In this document: positions 1-8,549 of the stretch, piece after piece | How the letters are laid out: every line of letters starts with the position of its first letter | How positions within the stretch are numbered: position 1 is the stretch's first letter | Source of the DNA: Actinokineospora xionganensis | GTDB lineage: Bacteria > Actinomycetota > Actinomycetes > Mycobacteriales > Pseudonocardiaceae | DNA length: 64,000 nt | Assembly (NCBI RefSeq): GCF_014323725.1 | Contig: NZ_JABVED010000017.1 | Coordinates: 47,516-111,515, forward strand | Reading direction: 5' to 3' | Translations under genes and position numbers: made by a program | The notes under the pieces: generated by a model | Databases searched by the model: none | Told to the model about the DNA's origin: nothing | What the model saw: the letters and a program-made list of their open reading frames with translations, nothing else

Positions 1-914
1 GCAGACCCGGCGTCCGGATCGGGTCGCCGTCGAGGTACGTGGTGGTGGCCGTGCAGGCGGTCCTGGTCTATCTGCCGCTCGCGGTGTTCCCGCAGGCATG
101 GGTGAGCGTGCCGGGGCTGCTCGCGGGCACCGCGCTGCTGGTGTTCCGCCCGGCCACGGGATGGCTCGGCTTCGTCGCGGTCGTGGCCAGCGTCCCCTGG
201 GCGCAGGGGTCCTCCGGGCTGATCGACGTCTTTCTCGCGGTGACCGCCACGGTGATCACCGGCCTGGTCACCTACGGGCTCACCTGGATGGCGGGCTCGG
301 TCTCGGAATTGCGCGCCGCCCGACGCGCTCTCGCCCACGCGGCCGTCGCACAGGAGCGGCTGCGGTTCGCGCGGGACCTGCACGACCTGCTGGGGCTGAG
401 CCTGTCGGCGATCACCCTCAAGGCGGAGCTGGCCTTTCGGGCGATGAAGGTCGATCCGGCGCGGGCGGCGAGCGAGTTGGGGGAGATCGTCTCCATCGCC
501 CGGCTGGCCCTCGCCGACGTCCGGCTGGTGGCGAGCGGGTACCGGGACCTCTCACTGAACGAGGAGTCCAGGTCCGTGGAGTCGGTGCTCGCGGCGGCGA
601 ACGTCGACGTGCGGATGGACCTGCGCTACGGGGAGCTGCGGGCCGAGGTCCGGACGGTGCTGGCGACTGTGCTGCGCGAAGGCGTGACGAACGTGTTGCG
701 GCACAGTCGCGGCGGCCACTGCGAGATCAGCGTGCGGCGCCACGGCGACATGGTCGTGTTGGAGATCGTCAACGACGGCGTGTCGGTGTCGTTCGAGGGC
801 CCGGGCAACGGGATCCGGAACCTGACCGAGCGGGTGACGACGGTCGGCGGGGAGCTGACCGCCGGAGTCGGAGCCGATGGGCGGTTCCGACTCCGCGCCC
901 AGGTTCCCGCCTAG
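1..914 (+). CDS. Sensor histidine kinase (NarL/DesK type), 5' end outside window
   Basis: The reading frame is open to the left edge, so the start lies outside the window; the first internal GTG is at 39. The visible part has hydrophobic membrane segments over the first ~90 residues, then a HisKA_3 dimerisation domain with the phospho-acceptor motif RFARDLHDLLG and a C-terminal HATPase with N-box-like VLREGVTNVLRH and the glycine-rich GPGNGIRNLTERV. It should autophosphorylate on the DLHD histidine and pass phosphate to a LuxR-type regulator. The regulator encoded convergently just downstream (934-1539, opposite strand) is the obvious partner, although the two are not co-transcribed, which is unusual. 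The signal is unknown. Confidence 0.9.
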   Translation, partial: RPGVRIGSPSRYVVVAVQAVLVYLPLAVFPQAWVSVPGLLAGTALLVFRPATGWLGFVAVVASVPWAQGSSGLIDVFLAVTATVITGLVTYGLTWMAGSVSELRAARRALAHAAVAQERLRFARDLHDLLGLSLSAITLKAELAFRAMKVDPARAASELGEIVSIARLALADVRLVASGYRDLSLNEESRSVESVLAAANVDVRMDLRYGELRAEVRTVLATVLREGVTNVLRHSRGGHCEISVRRHGDMVVLEIVNDGVSVSFEGPGNGIRNLTERVTTVGGELTAGVGADGRFRLRAQVPA

Positions 915-933
915 GTCCTGGCCCGCAAAGGGC

Positions 934-1539
934 CTAGAGCCAGCCCGATTCCGTGGCGATCCGGATCGCGTCGACCCGGTTGCGGGCGTTGAGCTTGGTG
1001 ACGATGGTCGTCAGGTAGTTCCGCACCGTGCCCGCCGACAGGTATAAGCGGGCGGCGATGTCCACCGCGTTCGCACCACCCGCCGCCATCTGCAGCACCT
1101 CGATCTCACGGCCCGTCAGGGGGCAGTCGGCGCCGTCCCAGGCGGCCAGGGCCAGGTCGCCGTCCACGACGCGCCTTCCCGCGGCCACGCCGCGGATCGC
1201 GTTGGCGAGCTTGTCTGCGGGGGCGTCCTTGAGGATGAAGCCGCCCACCTTGGCCGCCAGGGCGCGCCGCAGGGTGCCGGGGCGGCCGAGGCTGGTGAGG
1301 ATCAGGGTTCGGCATTCGGGGAGATGCTCATGCAGTTCGGTGGCCGCGGTGAGGCCGTCCTTGCCCGGCAGGTCGATGTCGATCACCGCCACATTCGCCT
1401 GCGATTTGCGTGCCGCCGGCAGGATGTCGTCGCCCGAGGCGACCTCCGCGACGACGTCGACGTCCTGCTCCAAGTTCAGCAGCGCGACCAGTGCGCCTCT
1501 CACCATGTGCATGTCCTCAGCAATCAACACTCTGATCAC
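934..1539 (-). CDS. LuxR/NarL-family response regulator
   Basis: A REC domain (start VIRVLIAEDM, acidic pocket; phospho-acceptor Asp in VAVIDIDLPGKDG; Lys in FILKDAP) is joined to a C-terminal LuxR helix-turn-helix (CPLTGREIEVLQ, then LSAGTVRNYLTTIVTKL). About 200 residues, normal for the family. I chose the GTG at 1539 because REC domains start this way; GTG codons at 1551 and 1566 in the same frame would add 4 or 9 residues. It probably receives phosphate from the kinase at 1-914, which converges on it with a 19-bp gap. Targets are unknown; it lies at the edge of the enediyne region, so a role in its control is possible but only inferred. Confidence 0.9.
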   Translation of the reverse strand: MIRVLIAEDMHMVRGALVALLNLEQDVDVVAEVASGDDILPAARKSQANVAVIDIDLPGKDGLTAATELHEHLPECRTLILTSLGRPGTLRRALAAKVGGFILKDAPADKLANAIRGVAAGRRVVDGDLALAAWDGADCPLTGREIEVLQMAAGGANAVDIAARLYLSAGTVRNYLTTIVTKLNARNRVDAIRIATESGWL

Positions 1540-1666
1540 ATCTCCACGCACCCTTCGCCCGCACACGCCATGGTTGTTTGTACCACTTTCCCGGTGTCCG
1601 ATTTTCGCCCGTCTGGTCGCCTGTGGATTCCCACCGATACCGGCGAATGGGGGTTGACTGCCGCCC

Positions 1667-2722
1667 CTATCCGCTGTGGCCAGGCGTTTTCCCCTGCTGG
1701 GCCACCGCGGCCACCCGTCGGGCCGCGGTCAGGCTCGACCACGAGGTCAGCTCGATCAGTGTGCTGTGGGACAGGCCGGCGTCGTCCACGACGGACGGAT
1801 CGATCTGGTAGGCGGCCATCGCGGTGAGCAGTGCCAGCATGCCGATGGGCCGGTCGCGCGGCGACAACACGGAAACCGCCTCGCCCGCCCACGCCCGGCT
1901 CACCCCCCTGGGCCGTCCGTCCCATTGGGCCAGTTGGGCTATCACCAGCGCGCGGACGTCGGCCGGGACCGCGCGGTCGCCCGCCTCGTCGATGACGGCG
2001 TACGCGCGGGCGAAGGCGTCGGCGATCGTCGGGCTGTCCGCCGCCCACCACAGGTCCTGGCCGACCGGGGCAGGGGGCAGCAAGTCGAGGGAGTCGCCGG
2101 GTCGGTGCTCCGCGGTCGCCGAGGAACGCATGAAGCGGCCCAGGAAACGGGTCGCCGGGCCGCGCGCGCCCGCTGGAACGTTCGGTGGCAGCGGGGAGTC
2201 GCCGAGGAAGACACTCACCATGCGGTTGAGGTAGTGGAAGGTCACCGCGACGCCGACCGTCTCTGCGGTGGGCGACGGCGGTCGCGCGTGTGCGAAGGCG
2301 CTGTCCCGGGCCCACAGCGCGAGTGCCCTGGTGCTGTCGTCGGCGATGTCCTCGACCCGCGACGTGCTCAGCGCGGCCGCGGCGGGGCCGTGGACCAGCC
2401 CGCCGAACGTGGCGCTGTGGACCTGCACGCAGTACGGGCAGCCGTTGCCGACCGACACCCCGGCCGCGACGACCTCCTTCGTGGCGCGGTCGAGTTCACC
2501 GCGGGCCAGCAGCGATTCCCGCAGCATCACCCAACTCGCGGCGAGCACGGTCGGGCTGGGGGAGTGCAGGGCGATCGGGGGCGCCAGCATGCCGAACTCC
2601 CGCTCGACGCGCTGGTACACGGTCGCGACGACGTCGCGGGCCTGCCGCGGCCGGACCGGGTCGACGTACAGGACCTGGTTGAGCGCCGAACGCAGCGCGG
2701 CGCGGATCACGGTGCCACCCAT
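1667..2722 (-). CDS. Carboxymuconolactone decarboxylase / AhpD-like protein
   Basis: 351 residues with an AhpD-type core centred on VGNGCPYCVQVHSATFGG, i.e. the CxxC...H redox/proton-relay signature of the carboxymuconolactone decarboxylase superfamily, preceded by ELDRATKEVVAAGVSV. The protein is about twice the length of a single AhpD domain; the C-terminal half is helical and may be a degenerate second domain (no second CxxC is visible). A peroxidase or thiol-disulfide role is possible. ATG start at 2722. A 17-nt element shared with the enediyne PKS promoter region lies about 60 bp upstream (2784-2800), hinting that it may be co-regulated with the cluster. Confidence 0.85.
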   Translation of the reverse strand: MGGTVIRAALRSALNQVLYVDPVRPRQARDVVATVYQRVEREFGMLAPPIALHSPSPTVLAASWVMLRESLLARGELDRATKEVVAAGVSVGNGCPYCVQVHSATFGGLVHGPAAAALSTSRVEDIADDSTRALALWARDSAFAHARPPSPTAETVGVAVTFHYLNRMVSVFLGDSPLPPNVPAGARGPATRFLGRFMRSSATAEHRPGDSLDLLPPAPVGQDLWWAADSPTIADAFARAYAVIDEAGDRAVPADVRALVIAQLAQWDGRPRGVSRAWAGEAVSVLSPRDRPIGMLALLTAMAAYQIDPSVVDDAGLSHSTLIELTSWSSLTAARRVAAVAQQGKTPGHSG

Positions 2723-2783
2723 GGTGTCCCTCCCCGAACGTGGGTAAACAAACCAAATCTAGTGACGGCGAAGGCCGTGGGGG

Positions 2784-2800
2784 CTCTCCGAGAATGCGGT
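2784..2800. promoter_or_regulatory. 17-nt element shared with the enediyne PKS upstream region
   Basis: CTCTCCGAGAATGCGGT occurs here and, as an exact reverse complement, at 18286-18302. It contains the palindromic core TCTC-N-GAGA. Here it lies 62-78 bp upstream of the AhpD-like gene start (2722, minus strand). A shared operator is the simplest reading, but no regulator is identified. Confidence 0.45.
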
Positions 2801-2801
2801 C

Positions 2802-3425
2802 TCAGAAGCCACCCGCGACGGTGGCCTGGGCAGCGGCGGCCAGCAGCGCGGTCGCCACCACCGCCGAACCCGCGTGCACGGTCAGTCGGGCGGCGCGGCG
2901 GCGGCACCCGACCAACGGCAGCCAGGCCAGCCCGGCGAGCGCCAGAATCACTCCGCTGTGGAGGGTCGCGGGCGACCCCGCGCCGGTCCACGCCTTGGCG
3001 AAGTGGAAGATCGCGCCGGCCGAGGCGGCGGCCAGGACGACCGGAGCGGCCCGGCGAGCGGGCTCGGCCAGGGGCGCGGCGACAGGGGCGAGGGTGAGGA
3101 AGACCGGGAAGCAGCCCGCCACCACGGCGAGGAAGACGACCTGGTTGGACACCTCGACCCTGCCCGCGAGCATCAGGTCGAGGAGCACGCCCAGCGCGGC
3201 GCTGCCGCAGACGAAGGCGACGGTCATGCGGCTGGGCCGGTCGAGGAACCCTCGCAGCAAAGCAAAACCGGCGACAGCGGGCACGGCGTAGAGCAGCGCG
3301 ATCCGCAGGGCCAGCGGCCCGAACGAGACCGGGACGGACAGGGTGTGCTCGTGCTGCGCCACCGCCCGACCCGCGCAGGCGACGAGGAACAAGACTGTGG
3401 CGGCGAGGACAGCGATCGTCCGCAC
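2802..3425 (-). CDS. Multi-pass membrane protein of the enediyne region
   Basis: About 207 residues, mostly hydrophobic, with roughly six predicted membrane segments. The N-terminus (RTIAVLAATVLFLVACAG then RAVAQHEH) looks like a signal anchor or signal peptide. The frame stays open further upstream but would run through the hairpin at 3521-3550, so I place the start at GTG 3425; a start a little upstream cannot be excluded because no clear ribosome binding site is visible. It is read in the same direction as the following membrane protein and GMC oxidoreductase. I do not recognise a catalytic motif; membrane proteins of unknown function are common in enediyne clusters. Confidence 0.65.
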   Translation of the reverse strand: MRTIAVLAATVLFLVACAGRAVAQHEHTLSVPVSFGPLALRIALLYAVPAVAGFALLRGFLDRPSRMTVAFVCGSAALGVLLDLMLAGRVEVSNQVVFLAVVAGCFPVFLTLAPVAAPLAEPARRAAPVVLAAASAGAIFHFAKAWTGAGSPATLHSGVILALAGLAWLPLVGCRRRAARLTVHAGSAVVATALLAAAAQATVAGGF

Positions 3426-3520
3426 CGCATGGGTGTGGAGCGGCTTTGTGGTGGCAGTGGTGCCGAGGGTCGCGGTCGGTTGCCCGGTGAGGCGTGGCCC
3501 AGGGGAAATAGGGGTGATAG

Positions 3521-3550
3521 GGGTGGGCCGTCCACTCGAACGGCCCACCC
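3521..3550 (-). terminator. Inverted repeat downstream of the His-rich membrane protein
   Basis: Eleven-base arms GGGTGGGCCGT (3521-3531) and ACGGCCCACCC (3540-3550) with an 8-nt loop, 6 bp after the stop codon of the minus-strand gene at 3557. There is no strong T-run, so it is terminator-like rather than certain. Confidence 0.55.
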
Positions 3551-3556
3551 CCCGCC

Positions 3557-4123
3557 TCATCCGACCGGCACCGGCGCGGCGCACGAGCAGACCATTTCGG
3601 CGCGTTCCTCGGGCCGTGGCCGCAGGTGCGCGATCATCGCCACGACCATCGGGACGAAGACGACGAAGTTGTAGAACAGGTGCAGCTCGACCCTTGGGGC
3701 GATGAGCTGGATGATGCTGGTCGGCTTGGGCTCACCGAGCAGGTATTGCCCGGTCATCGCCTGGACCAGCAGCAGAAGGTGCTCGAAGTGGTGCCAGACC
3801 TGGATCCACATCGCCGCCACCCACCACGTGCGGGACCGGCCGGTGAACCCGTGGCGCAGCACCACGAACCCGATGAGCATCACCAGCGCGTAGCCATAAT
3901 GCATCCACTCGGAGGTGAACAACCACGGTATGTAGTGCCCGATCAGCCCGAGCGACTTGGGCCGGGGCCAGCCGAGGACGAAGATCTGCCACGCCTGGAC
4001 GAGGTGCTCGGCCCAGTGTCCGATCACAATCACCGTGAACCCCAGCACGGCGGCCTTGTGGTATTTCCCGTTGAGCGCCGCGACGAACCCCACGCGCCCG
4101 CCCGCGCCCGCCTGCACTGCCAT
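3557..4123 (-). CDS. Histidine-rich integral membrane protein
   Basis: 188 residues with about four or five membrane helices and clustered histidines inside or next to them: GHWAEHL near residue 35, an HYIP/HYGY pair near 65-77, WHHFEH near 113 and ELHLFYN near 150. Such boxes recall membrane di-iron oxygenases/hydroxylases or heme/metal proteins, but spacing does not match a family I can name. The tail ends with MVCSCAAPVPVG. Start ATG 4123 has GAGAGG 8 nt upstream. It is in line with the neighbouring membrane gene and the GMC oxidoreductase, so a redox or transport role in enediyne biosynthesis is inferred. Confidence 0.75.
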   Translation of the reverse strand: MAVQAGAGGRVGFVAALNGKYHKAAVLGFTVIVIGHWAEHLVQAWQIFVLGWPRPKSLGLIGHYIPWLFTSEWMHYGYALVMLIGFVVLRHGFTGRSRTWWVAAMWIQVWHHFEHLLLLVQAMTGQYLLGEPKPTSIIQLIAPRVELHLFYNFVVFVPMVVAMIAHLRPRPEERAEMVCSCAAPVPVG

Positions 4124-4189
4124 CACGCCCGCCTCTCTTCGCGATGCCGCGGGCCGCCCGGCACGGGCCGACCCACGGTGATCATTTCC

Positions 4190-4396
4190 TCACGCGGCGC
4201 GATCGAGCAAGGCCTGCGAACGCCGATGGGCCAACAGCGCCAGCGCGCTCACCTGATCGGAGTCCGGGCCGCCCTCGGCCGCGATCTGCTCAAGCAACCG
4301 TGCCTTGCGCTCGTACCAGGCCGCGACCTCTTCCTTGCTCGCCCGCGGTCCCGGCATACTCAGAATCACCTGCGTGATCTCCTGCAACCCGCTCAT
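4190..4396 (-). CDS. Small protein of unknown function, 68 aa
   Basis: Begins MSGLQEITQVILSMPG and is predominantly helical and charged. It lies between the GMC oxidoreductase and the His-rich membrane protein on the same strand, with short gaps, so it is probably in the same operon. A GTG two codons upstream (4402) is an alternative start. Third-position G+C is high, supporting coding. No function recognised. Confidence 0.6.
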   Translation of the reverse strand: MSGLQEITQVILSMPGPRASKEEVAAWYERKARLLEQIAAEGGPDSDQVSALALLAHRRSQALLDRAA

Positions 4397-4474
4397 GACC
4401 ACCGCCGTCGTCGAACGTCCACACCGGACGCGGCTGCGACCGGGTCTGCCGGACGGTCGACGACGGCGCGGTCA

Positions 4475-6124
4475 TCACGCGCCCTGGGTCGCCGTCACCG
4501 GCCTCATCAGGGGCTTGGTCACCGCCGCAGTGGGCAGCGGCGCCCCGTAGCTGACATTGATCCCGCGGGCCCGGGCTGCCTCGACGATGCCCGGCATGGC
4601 GCGCTCGGCGAGCGCCGAGATGGTCAGCGCCGGGTTCACCGTCAGCGCGGCGGGAACCGCGGAACCGTCGGTCACGAAGATGCCCGGGTGACCGCGCAGC
4701 TCATGCCGGTCGTCGAGCGCCGAGGTCTCCGGGTCGTCGCCGATGCGGCACGACGCCAGCGGGTGCACCGTGTACGCGCCGACCAGGTCGTTGGTCCACG
4801 GCAGCACGGTGGCGATCCCGTCGCGTTCGAGGATGTCGCGCACCTCCGCGTCCGCGGCGGCCCACGCGCCCAGCGTGTTCGGCGTCGGGTCGTAGCTCAG
4901 CGGCCCGCGGCCCAGCATCTGCTGGGAGATGCGGTAGGCGTTGCCGGTGGGCGGCGGCGGCCCGAAGACGCCCTCGTTGTCGTCCTCGACGATCTGGAAG
5001 ATCGTCAGCCAGGACTGCCAGCGGCGCAGCATCTCCTTCTTCTCCACGCCCAGCCAGGTCGGGCCGTCCGCGCCTTGGGCCTGGGCCAGGATCGTGCCCA
5101 GTCCCGGCGGGAAGTACAGCTGCTCCAAGGAGAAGCGGCGGTACTCCGGCAGCGAGCCGTCGAGGTGGTCCCAGTTGGCGACCACCGGGCCCTTGCCGAT
5201 CTGGTTGGCCGCGTACGCCAATCCGTTGCCTCGGTCGAGCCCGAGCACCTCGCGGGCGCGGTCCTCGTTGATGATCGCGGTGTTGAGGCGCTCACCGTTG
5301 CCGGAGAAGTACCGGCCGACCGCGTGCGGCATCTTGCCGAGCGTGGCCTCGGAGCGCTGCAGGATGACCGGCGTGGCGCCCGCGCCCGCGGCCATGATCA
5401 CGATCTTCGCGTCGATCGTGCCGCTGCCGACGGTGATCCGGTAGTCCTCTTCGTCGATCTGGTTGTAGCGCACCCGGTAGCCGCCGTCGTCGGTCCGCTC
5501 CAACTGCTGGACCTCGTGCAGCGGACGGATCTCCGCGCCGTTGGCGACCGCGCCGGGCAGGTAGTTGAACAACAGCGAGCGCTTGGCGTCGAACTTGCAG
5601 CCGGCCATCATCCAGTTGCAGTTGGTGCACTTGGCCTTGTCGATGCCGACCGGCACCGGGTTGGCGGTGCGCCCGGCGTGGTTGCACGCCGCGGCCCAGA
5701 GGCCGCCGGCGTAGCTGATGTCGTCCCAGCCCTGCTGCACCACCGGGATCACCTGCGAAACCCGGTCATACCAGGGATCGAGGGTGTCACGGCTGATCGC
5801 CTTCGGCCACATCCGGCGCCCGATGCTGCCCTGCCGCTCGAAGGTGAACCGCGGGGCGCGGGGGAGCGCGGCGAAGTACACCACCGAGCCGCCGCCGACG
5901 CAGTTGCCGCTCAGCACGCTCATCCCGTCGCCCGCGACGAAGTCGAAGACCTTGGTGTAGCTCTTGCCGAGCAGGTAGTCGTGGTCGAAGTCCTCGGCCT
6001 GCAGCCACGGACCGCGTTCCAGGACCACGACCTTCGCCCCGCCGGCGGCCAGGTGGTAGGCCGCGATGGCGCCGCCGAAGCCGCTGCCGACGACGAGGAC
6101 GTCCGTGCTTTCGATACTGGTCAC
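4475..6124 (-). CDS. GMC-type FAD-dependent oxidoreductase
   Basis: 549 residues. The N-terminal Rossmann motif VLVVGSGFGGAIAAYHLA binds FAD, followed by the flavin loop GNCVGGGSVVYFAALPR, a cysteine cluster CTNCNWMMAGCK near residue 170, and the C-terminal GMC segment HPLASCRIG...DGSAVPAALTVNPALTI with the conserved His. This resembles cholesterol-oxidase-like GMC enzymes. The GTG start (6124) overlaps the stop of the upstream gene by 4 bp (GTGA), showing translational coupling with the small partner at 6121-6687. From memory, nine-membered enediyne clusters encode an E9-type oxidoreductase of this class; the substrate is unknown and is probably a polyene intermediate or a tailoring substrate. 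Confidence 0.9.
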   Translation of the reverse strand: MTSIESTDVLVVGSGFGGAIAAYHLAAGGAKVVVLERGPWLQAEDFDHDYLLGKSYTKVFDFVAGDGMSVLSGNCVGGGSVVYFAALPRAPRFTFERQGSIGRRMWPKAISRDTLDPWYDRVSQVIPVVQQGWDDISYAGGLWAAACNHAGRTANPVPVGIDKAKCTNCNWMMAGCKFDAKRSLLFNYLPGAVANGAEIRPLHEVQQLERTDDGGYRVRYNQIDEEDYRITVGSGTIDAKIVIMAAGAGATPVILQRSEATLGKMPHAVGRYFSGNGERLNTAIINEDRAREVLGLDRGNGLAYAANQIGKGPVVANWDHLDGSLPEYRRFSLEQLYFPPGLGTILAQAQGADGPTWLGVEKKEMLRRWQSWLTIFQIVEDDNEGVFGPPPPTGNAYRISQQMLGRGPLSYDPTPNTLGAWAAADAEVRDILERDGIATVLPWTNDLVGAYTVHPLASCRIGDDPETSALDDRHELRGHPGIFVTDGSAVPAALTVNPALTISALAERAMPGIVEAARARGINVSYGAPLPTAAVTKPLMRPVTATQGA

Positions 6125-6687
6125 GCCGGGCTCCCTGAGGGCGTCGTGTCGGGGTGCGGCTTGGCCAGCTGCCTGCCGTAGGAGAAGTCCGCGAACCGCC
6201 AGAGTCCGTCGTCCTGGGGCAGCTCGAAGCCGATCGTGAGCAGACCCGGGTGGCCCTGCGCGATGGCGTCGTGCGTGCTCATGTGGGCGGCGCTGTCGAA
6301 GGCCATGTTGCAGAACAGCGACAGCAGCACCCAGCCGTCCTTCTCCGGGTGGCCGGGGGTGGTCAGCGTCCGGATGATCGCGCACCGGTCGTCGAACTCC
6401 AGCGCCACGAACGGCGGGACGTCCCCGTCGAGCGTGATGCCCTTGTCGGCGGCGTAGGTGGTGGCATGCCCGTTGAGCATGCCCACCAGCGCTTCGAGCC
6501 CGGCGGTGATCCCGGTGGCGTCGTGGTGCAGCATCTCGAGCGCACCAGCCTGCACCGCGCCCCCACCGGTGGAGACCCCCGCGATGGCCCGGTCATCAGG
6601 CGAGCGCTTCTCGCCGGGCACGATGCAGTCCGCGAACGCTTCCAGCGTGATCGTCTTGACGTGTTCGTCTGAGGTGCCCGAGTGCAC
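6121..6687 (-). CDS. Small partner protein of the GMC oxidoreductase
   Basis: 188 residues, no signal peptide. It opens with TITLEAFADCIVPGEKRSPDDRA, a pattern seen in gluconate-2-dehydrogenase subunit-3-like and related small subunits that accompany GMC dehydrogenases; I do not name it more precisely. GTG start at 6687 with GAGGGAGG 7 nt upstream, and its stop overlaps the oxidoreductase start, so the two are made together. A role as chaperone or subunit of the oxidoreductase is inferred from context. Confidence 0.75.
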   Translation of the reverse strand: MHSGTSDEHVKTITLEAFADCIVPGEKRSPDDRAIAGVSTGGGAVQAGALEMLHHDATGITAGLEALVGMLNGHATTYAADKGITLDGDVPPFVALEFDDRCAIIRTLTTPGHPEKDGWVLLSLFCNMAFDSAAHMSTHDAIAQGHPGLLTIGFELPQDDGLWRFADFSYGRQLAKPHPDTTPSGSPA

Positions 6688-6813
6688 GGTGTGTCCTCCC
6701 TCGGCCTTGGTAGAACTCCATCGTCGTGGTGGGGCAGTGGCTGGCGCATCTCCCGGTATGCCGTCGTTTCCTTGCTGGACAAGGGAAATACCGCACAGTG
6801 AGAGGCGCTGGTG

Positions 6814-7661
6814 TCAGGTGGAGGGGAGATTTGGCATCCGGTGACAGAGATACCGTCGAGCCAGGTCCGCACGGTGAGGAGTGGTGCGGCCGACAGTCGC
6901 CCAGTAGTTCCACAGACCGGCCACGAAAACCGCCCATGGCGTCAGCGCGGTATCCGCTTTGGCAGACCACGATGAGCGCGTCCGTGCCCATGCTTCGGCT
7001 TCGGCTGGGTGGTGTCCGGAATCGATCAGACGCAGCAACAGGAATGCGGTGTCGACCAGCCCGCACCGCGACCGGGCAGACCCCAGTCGATCACCCGAAC
7101 GGCGGGGCCGTCGATCAGGAACTGGTGTGAGTGCAGGTCGGTGTGGACGAGTCGATCGCCGTCCACGAGGTCGGGCACCAGCGCGGCGATCGAGTCCAGG
7201 CGCTCGGCGTCCATCCCCGTGTCGAGTCGACTCCACCAGTCCGTGACGGCCCACCGCTCGCTCAGCGGGCGGAGTGCGGGTGCGGGCGTGGCACTGAGCT
7301 GATCGACTGTCGCACCGACCAGTGCCAGATCGGGCGAGCCAGGTGTGAGATCGGCCGGGCGGCCCGGAACGAATTCGAACCCGACCACCAACCAGTCCTC
7401 GACGTCCTCGGCGAACAGCACCGCCGGAGCCAGGTCCGCGGCGAGCGGCGACGCGAGGGTTTCGTTGCGCAGCCACCGCATCCGAGGTGATCGTCCCGCG
7501 ACACCCTTGACGAACACCGGCTCGCCGGTGGCGGGACGCAGGATCGCCGTGAGGTCACAGGTCTGGCCCGCGGTGACGTCCATGAAGTCGGCTACCGGTC
7601 CGATGCGTCTCTCGATCGTCGCCCGCACCTGGGGGGACAGGTCGGTCCAGCCGACCTTCAT
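6814..7661 (-). pseudogene. Aminoglycoside phosphotransferase-like gene, frameshifted
   Basis: From ATG 7661 the product reads as an APH/choline-kinase-fold enzyme: nucleotide-side EPVFVKGV, hinge-like DWLVVGFEFVPG, a Brenner-type loop LVHTDLHSHQFLIDG (Gln where Asn is usual) and metal-binding VRVIDWG. The frame then stops at 7026 after an unlikely tail (STPHSCCCV). The natural continuation, VDTAFLLLRLIDSGHHPAEA through to a stop at 6814, is present in another frame starting about 7070. One missing base near 7065-7075 explains this. The intact product would be ~282 residues. A true mutation or a sequence error are both possible. It lies in the block that separates the two arms of the enediyne region. 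Confidence 0.8.
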
Positions 7662-7684
7662 CGTCGAGCCCTCATATCGGCCGC

Positions 7685-8173
7685 TTATCGCTTCCTGGTC
7701 TCAGTGTTCTCGTTGCCGTCTTCCCCGCTGGAGCTGCAGTTGCCGTCTTCATGGCAGCTGCCGCACTTGCCGTCGAGCGCCCACAACTCGTGGTCGACGA
7801 GATACCCCGCGGCTTCGATCGCCTCCAGCGTACGGAGTACACCCCGCGCGGTCGCGGCGTTCGAGGTCTCGGCAGGCGTGTCGTCCGGGACGTGGTGGAT
7901 GAACCGGCCCGCCACCCGTTCACAGAACGCGGCGTAGTCCTTGGTCCAACGCAGGAACAGGTGCCACCCCGCGTCGACTGCCGGGCTGGGCGACAGACGC
8001 TCGCCAGGGTGTCCGGCAGCCGCGAGAAAGGCAAGCGTCTGGTCCATGATTCGTGTGGCCAGGTCCAGGTCGATGTTCCGATCTTGGGCGAGTCTTGTCG
8101 TCAGGAGGTCGAACAATTCCTCCGAGATCAGAGTGCGGGCCCGGCGAGAGTCAAGGCGCAATACCCCGGTCAT
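7685..8173 (-). CDS. GRDP-like protein with Cys-rich tail
   Basis: 162 residues. The central segment PAVDAGWHLFLRWTKDYAAF resembles the first domain of glycine-rich domain-containing (GRDP-like) proteins, where a conserved Trp-His and Tyr are followed by a Cys/His. The C-terminus carries a short cysteine-rich stretch (CGSCHEDGNC) and a charged tail, possibly a metal site. It is read in the same direction as the phosphotransferase and the two small genes upstream. In actinomycetes such genes often sit near XRE regulators and HD hydrolases, as here (from memory of the family). Function unknown. Confidence 0.7.
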   Translation of the reverse strand: MTGVLRLDSRRARTLISEELFDLLTTRLAQDRNIDLDLATRIMDQTLAFLAAAGHPGERLSPSPAVDAGWHLFLRWTKDYAAFCERVAGRFIHHVPDDTPAETSNAATARGVLRTLEAIEAAGYLVDHELWALDGKCGSCHEDGNCSSSGEDGNENTETRKR

Positions 8174-8204
8174 TGGATAGTTCCTTTCGTTGATGTACTC
8201 ATCA

Positions 8205-8549
8205 TCACGGCGACCACAGGGCGCTGCCCCTGATCACCAACGACGGCGCACCCGGTTCGCCGGGAGCGGGTAGGTTGACAAGCTCACGCACCACCTCGAC
8301 CAGGTCAGTGCCGTCCTTGAGCCAGACGACACCGCCATGCTCTTCGGTGAGCACACGGCTGGCGACGACATGGGTGCGATCAAAAACGAACACAGCGTCG
8401 GTGTGCGCTCCGTGATTCCTGGAACAGGCGACGCACACAAGTTCGCCGTTGTCGTCGTGAAGCAGCCGGAATTGCCACCCGTTGTCCCGTAGCGCCGCCA
8501 GTTCGGCAAGCTCTGGGAACCGGGTAATGGAACTGGCGGATTCAGTCAT
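8205..8549 (-). CDS. Conserved-looking hypothetical protein, 114 aa
   Basis: Soluble, with two cysteines near the middle (ELVCVACSRNHG) and alternating beta-like segments (DAVFVFDRTHVVASRVL). Its ATG (8549) overlaps the stop of the gene at 8542-8859 by several bases, so the two are coupled. No domain recognised. Confidence 0.65.
   Translation of the reverse strand: MTESASSITRFPELAELAALRDNGWQFRLLHDDNGELVCVACSRNHGAHTDAVFVFDRTHVVASRVLTEEHGGVVWLKDGTDLVEVVRELVNLPAPGEPGAPSLVIRGSALWSP

Noticed and set aside
3626..6181. Very long open frame on the plus strand
   Set aside because: It is antisense to the GMC oxidoreductase and neighbours; the composition is Arg/Gly/His/Gln-rich with no domain. High G+C DNA gives such shadows. 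The same applies to long antisense frames over 12112-15108, 18411-20321, 36701-39619 and 41743-45537.
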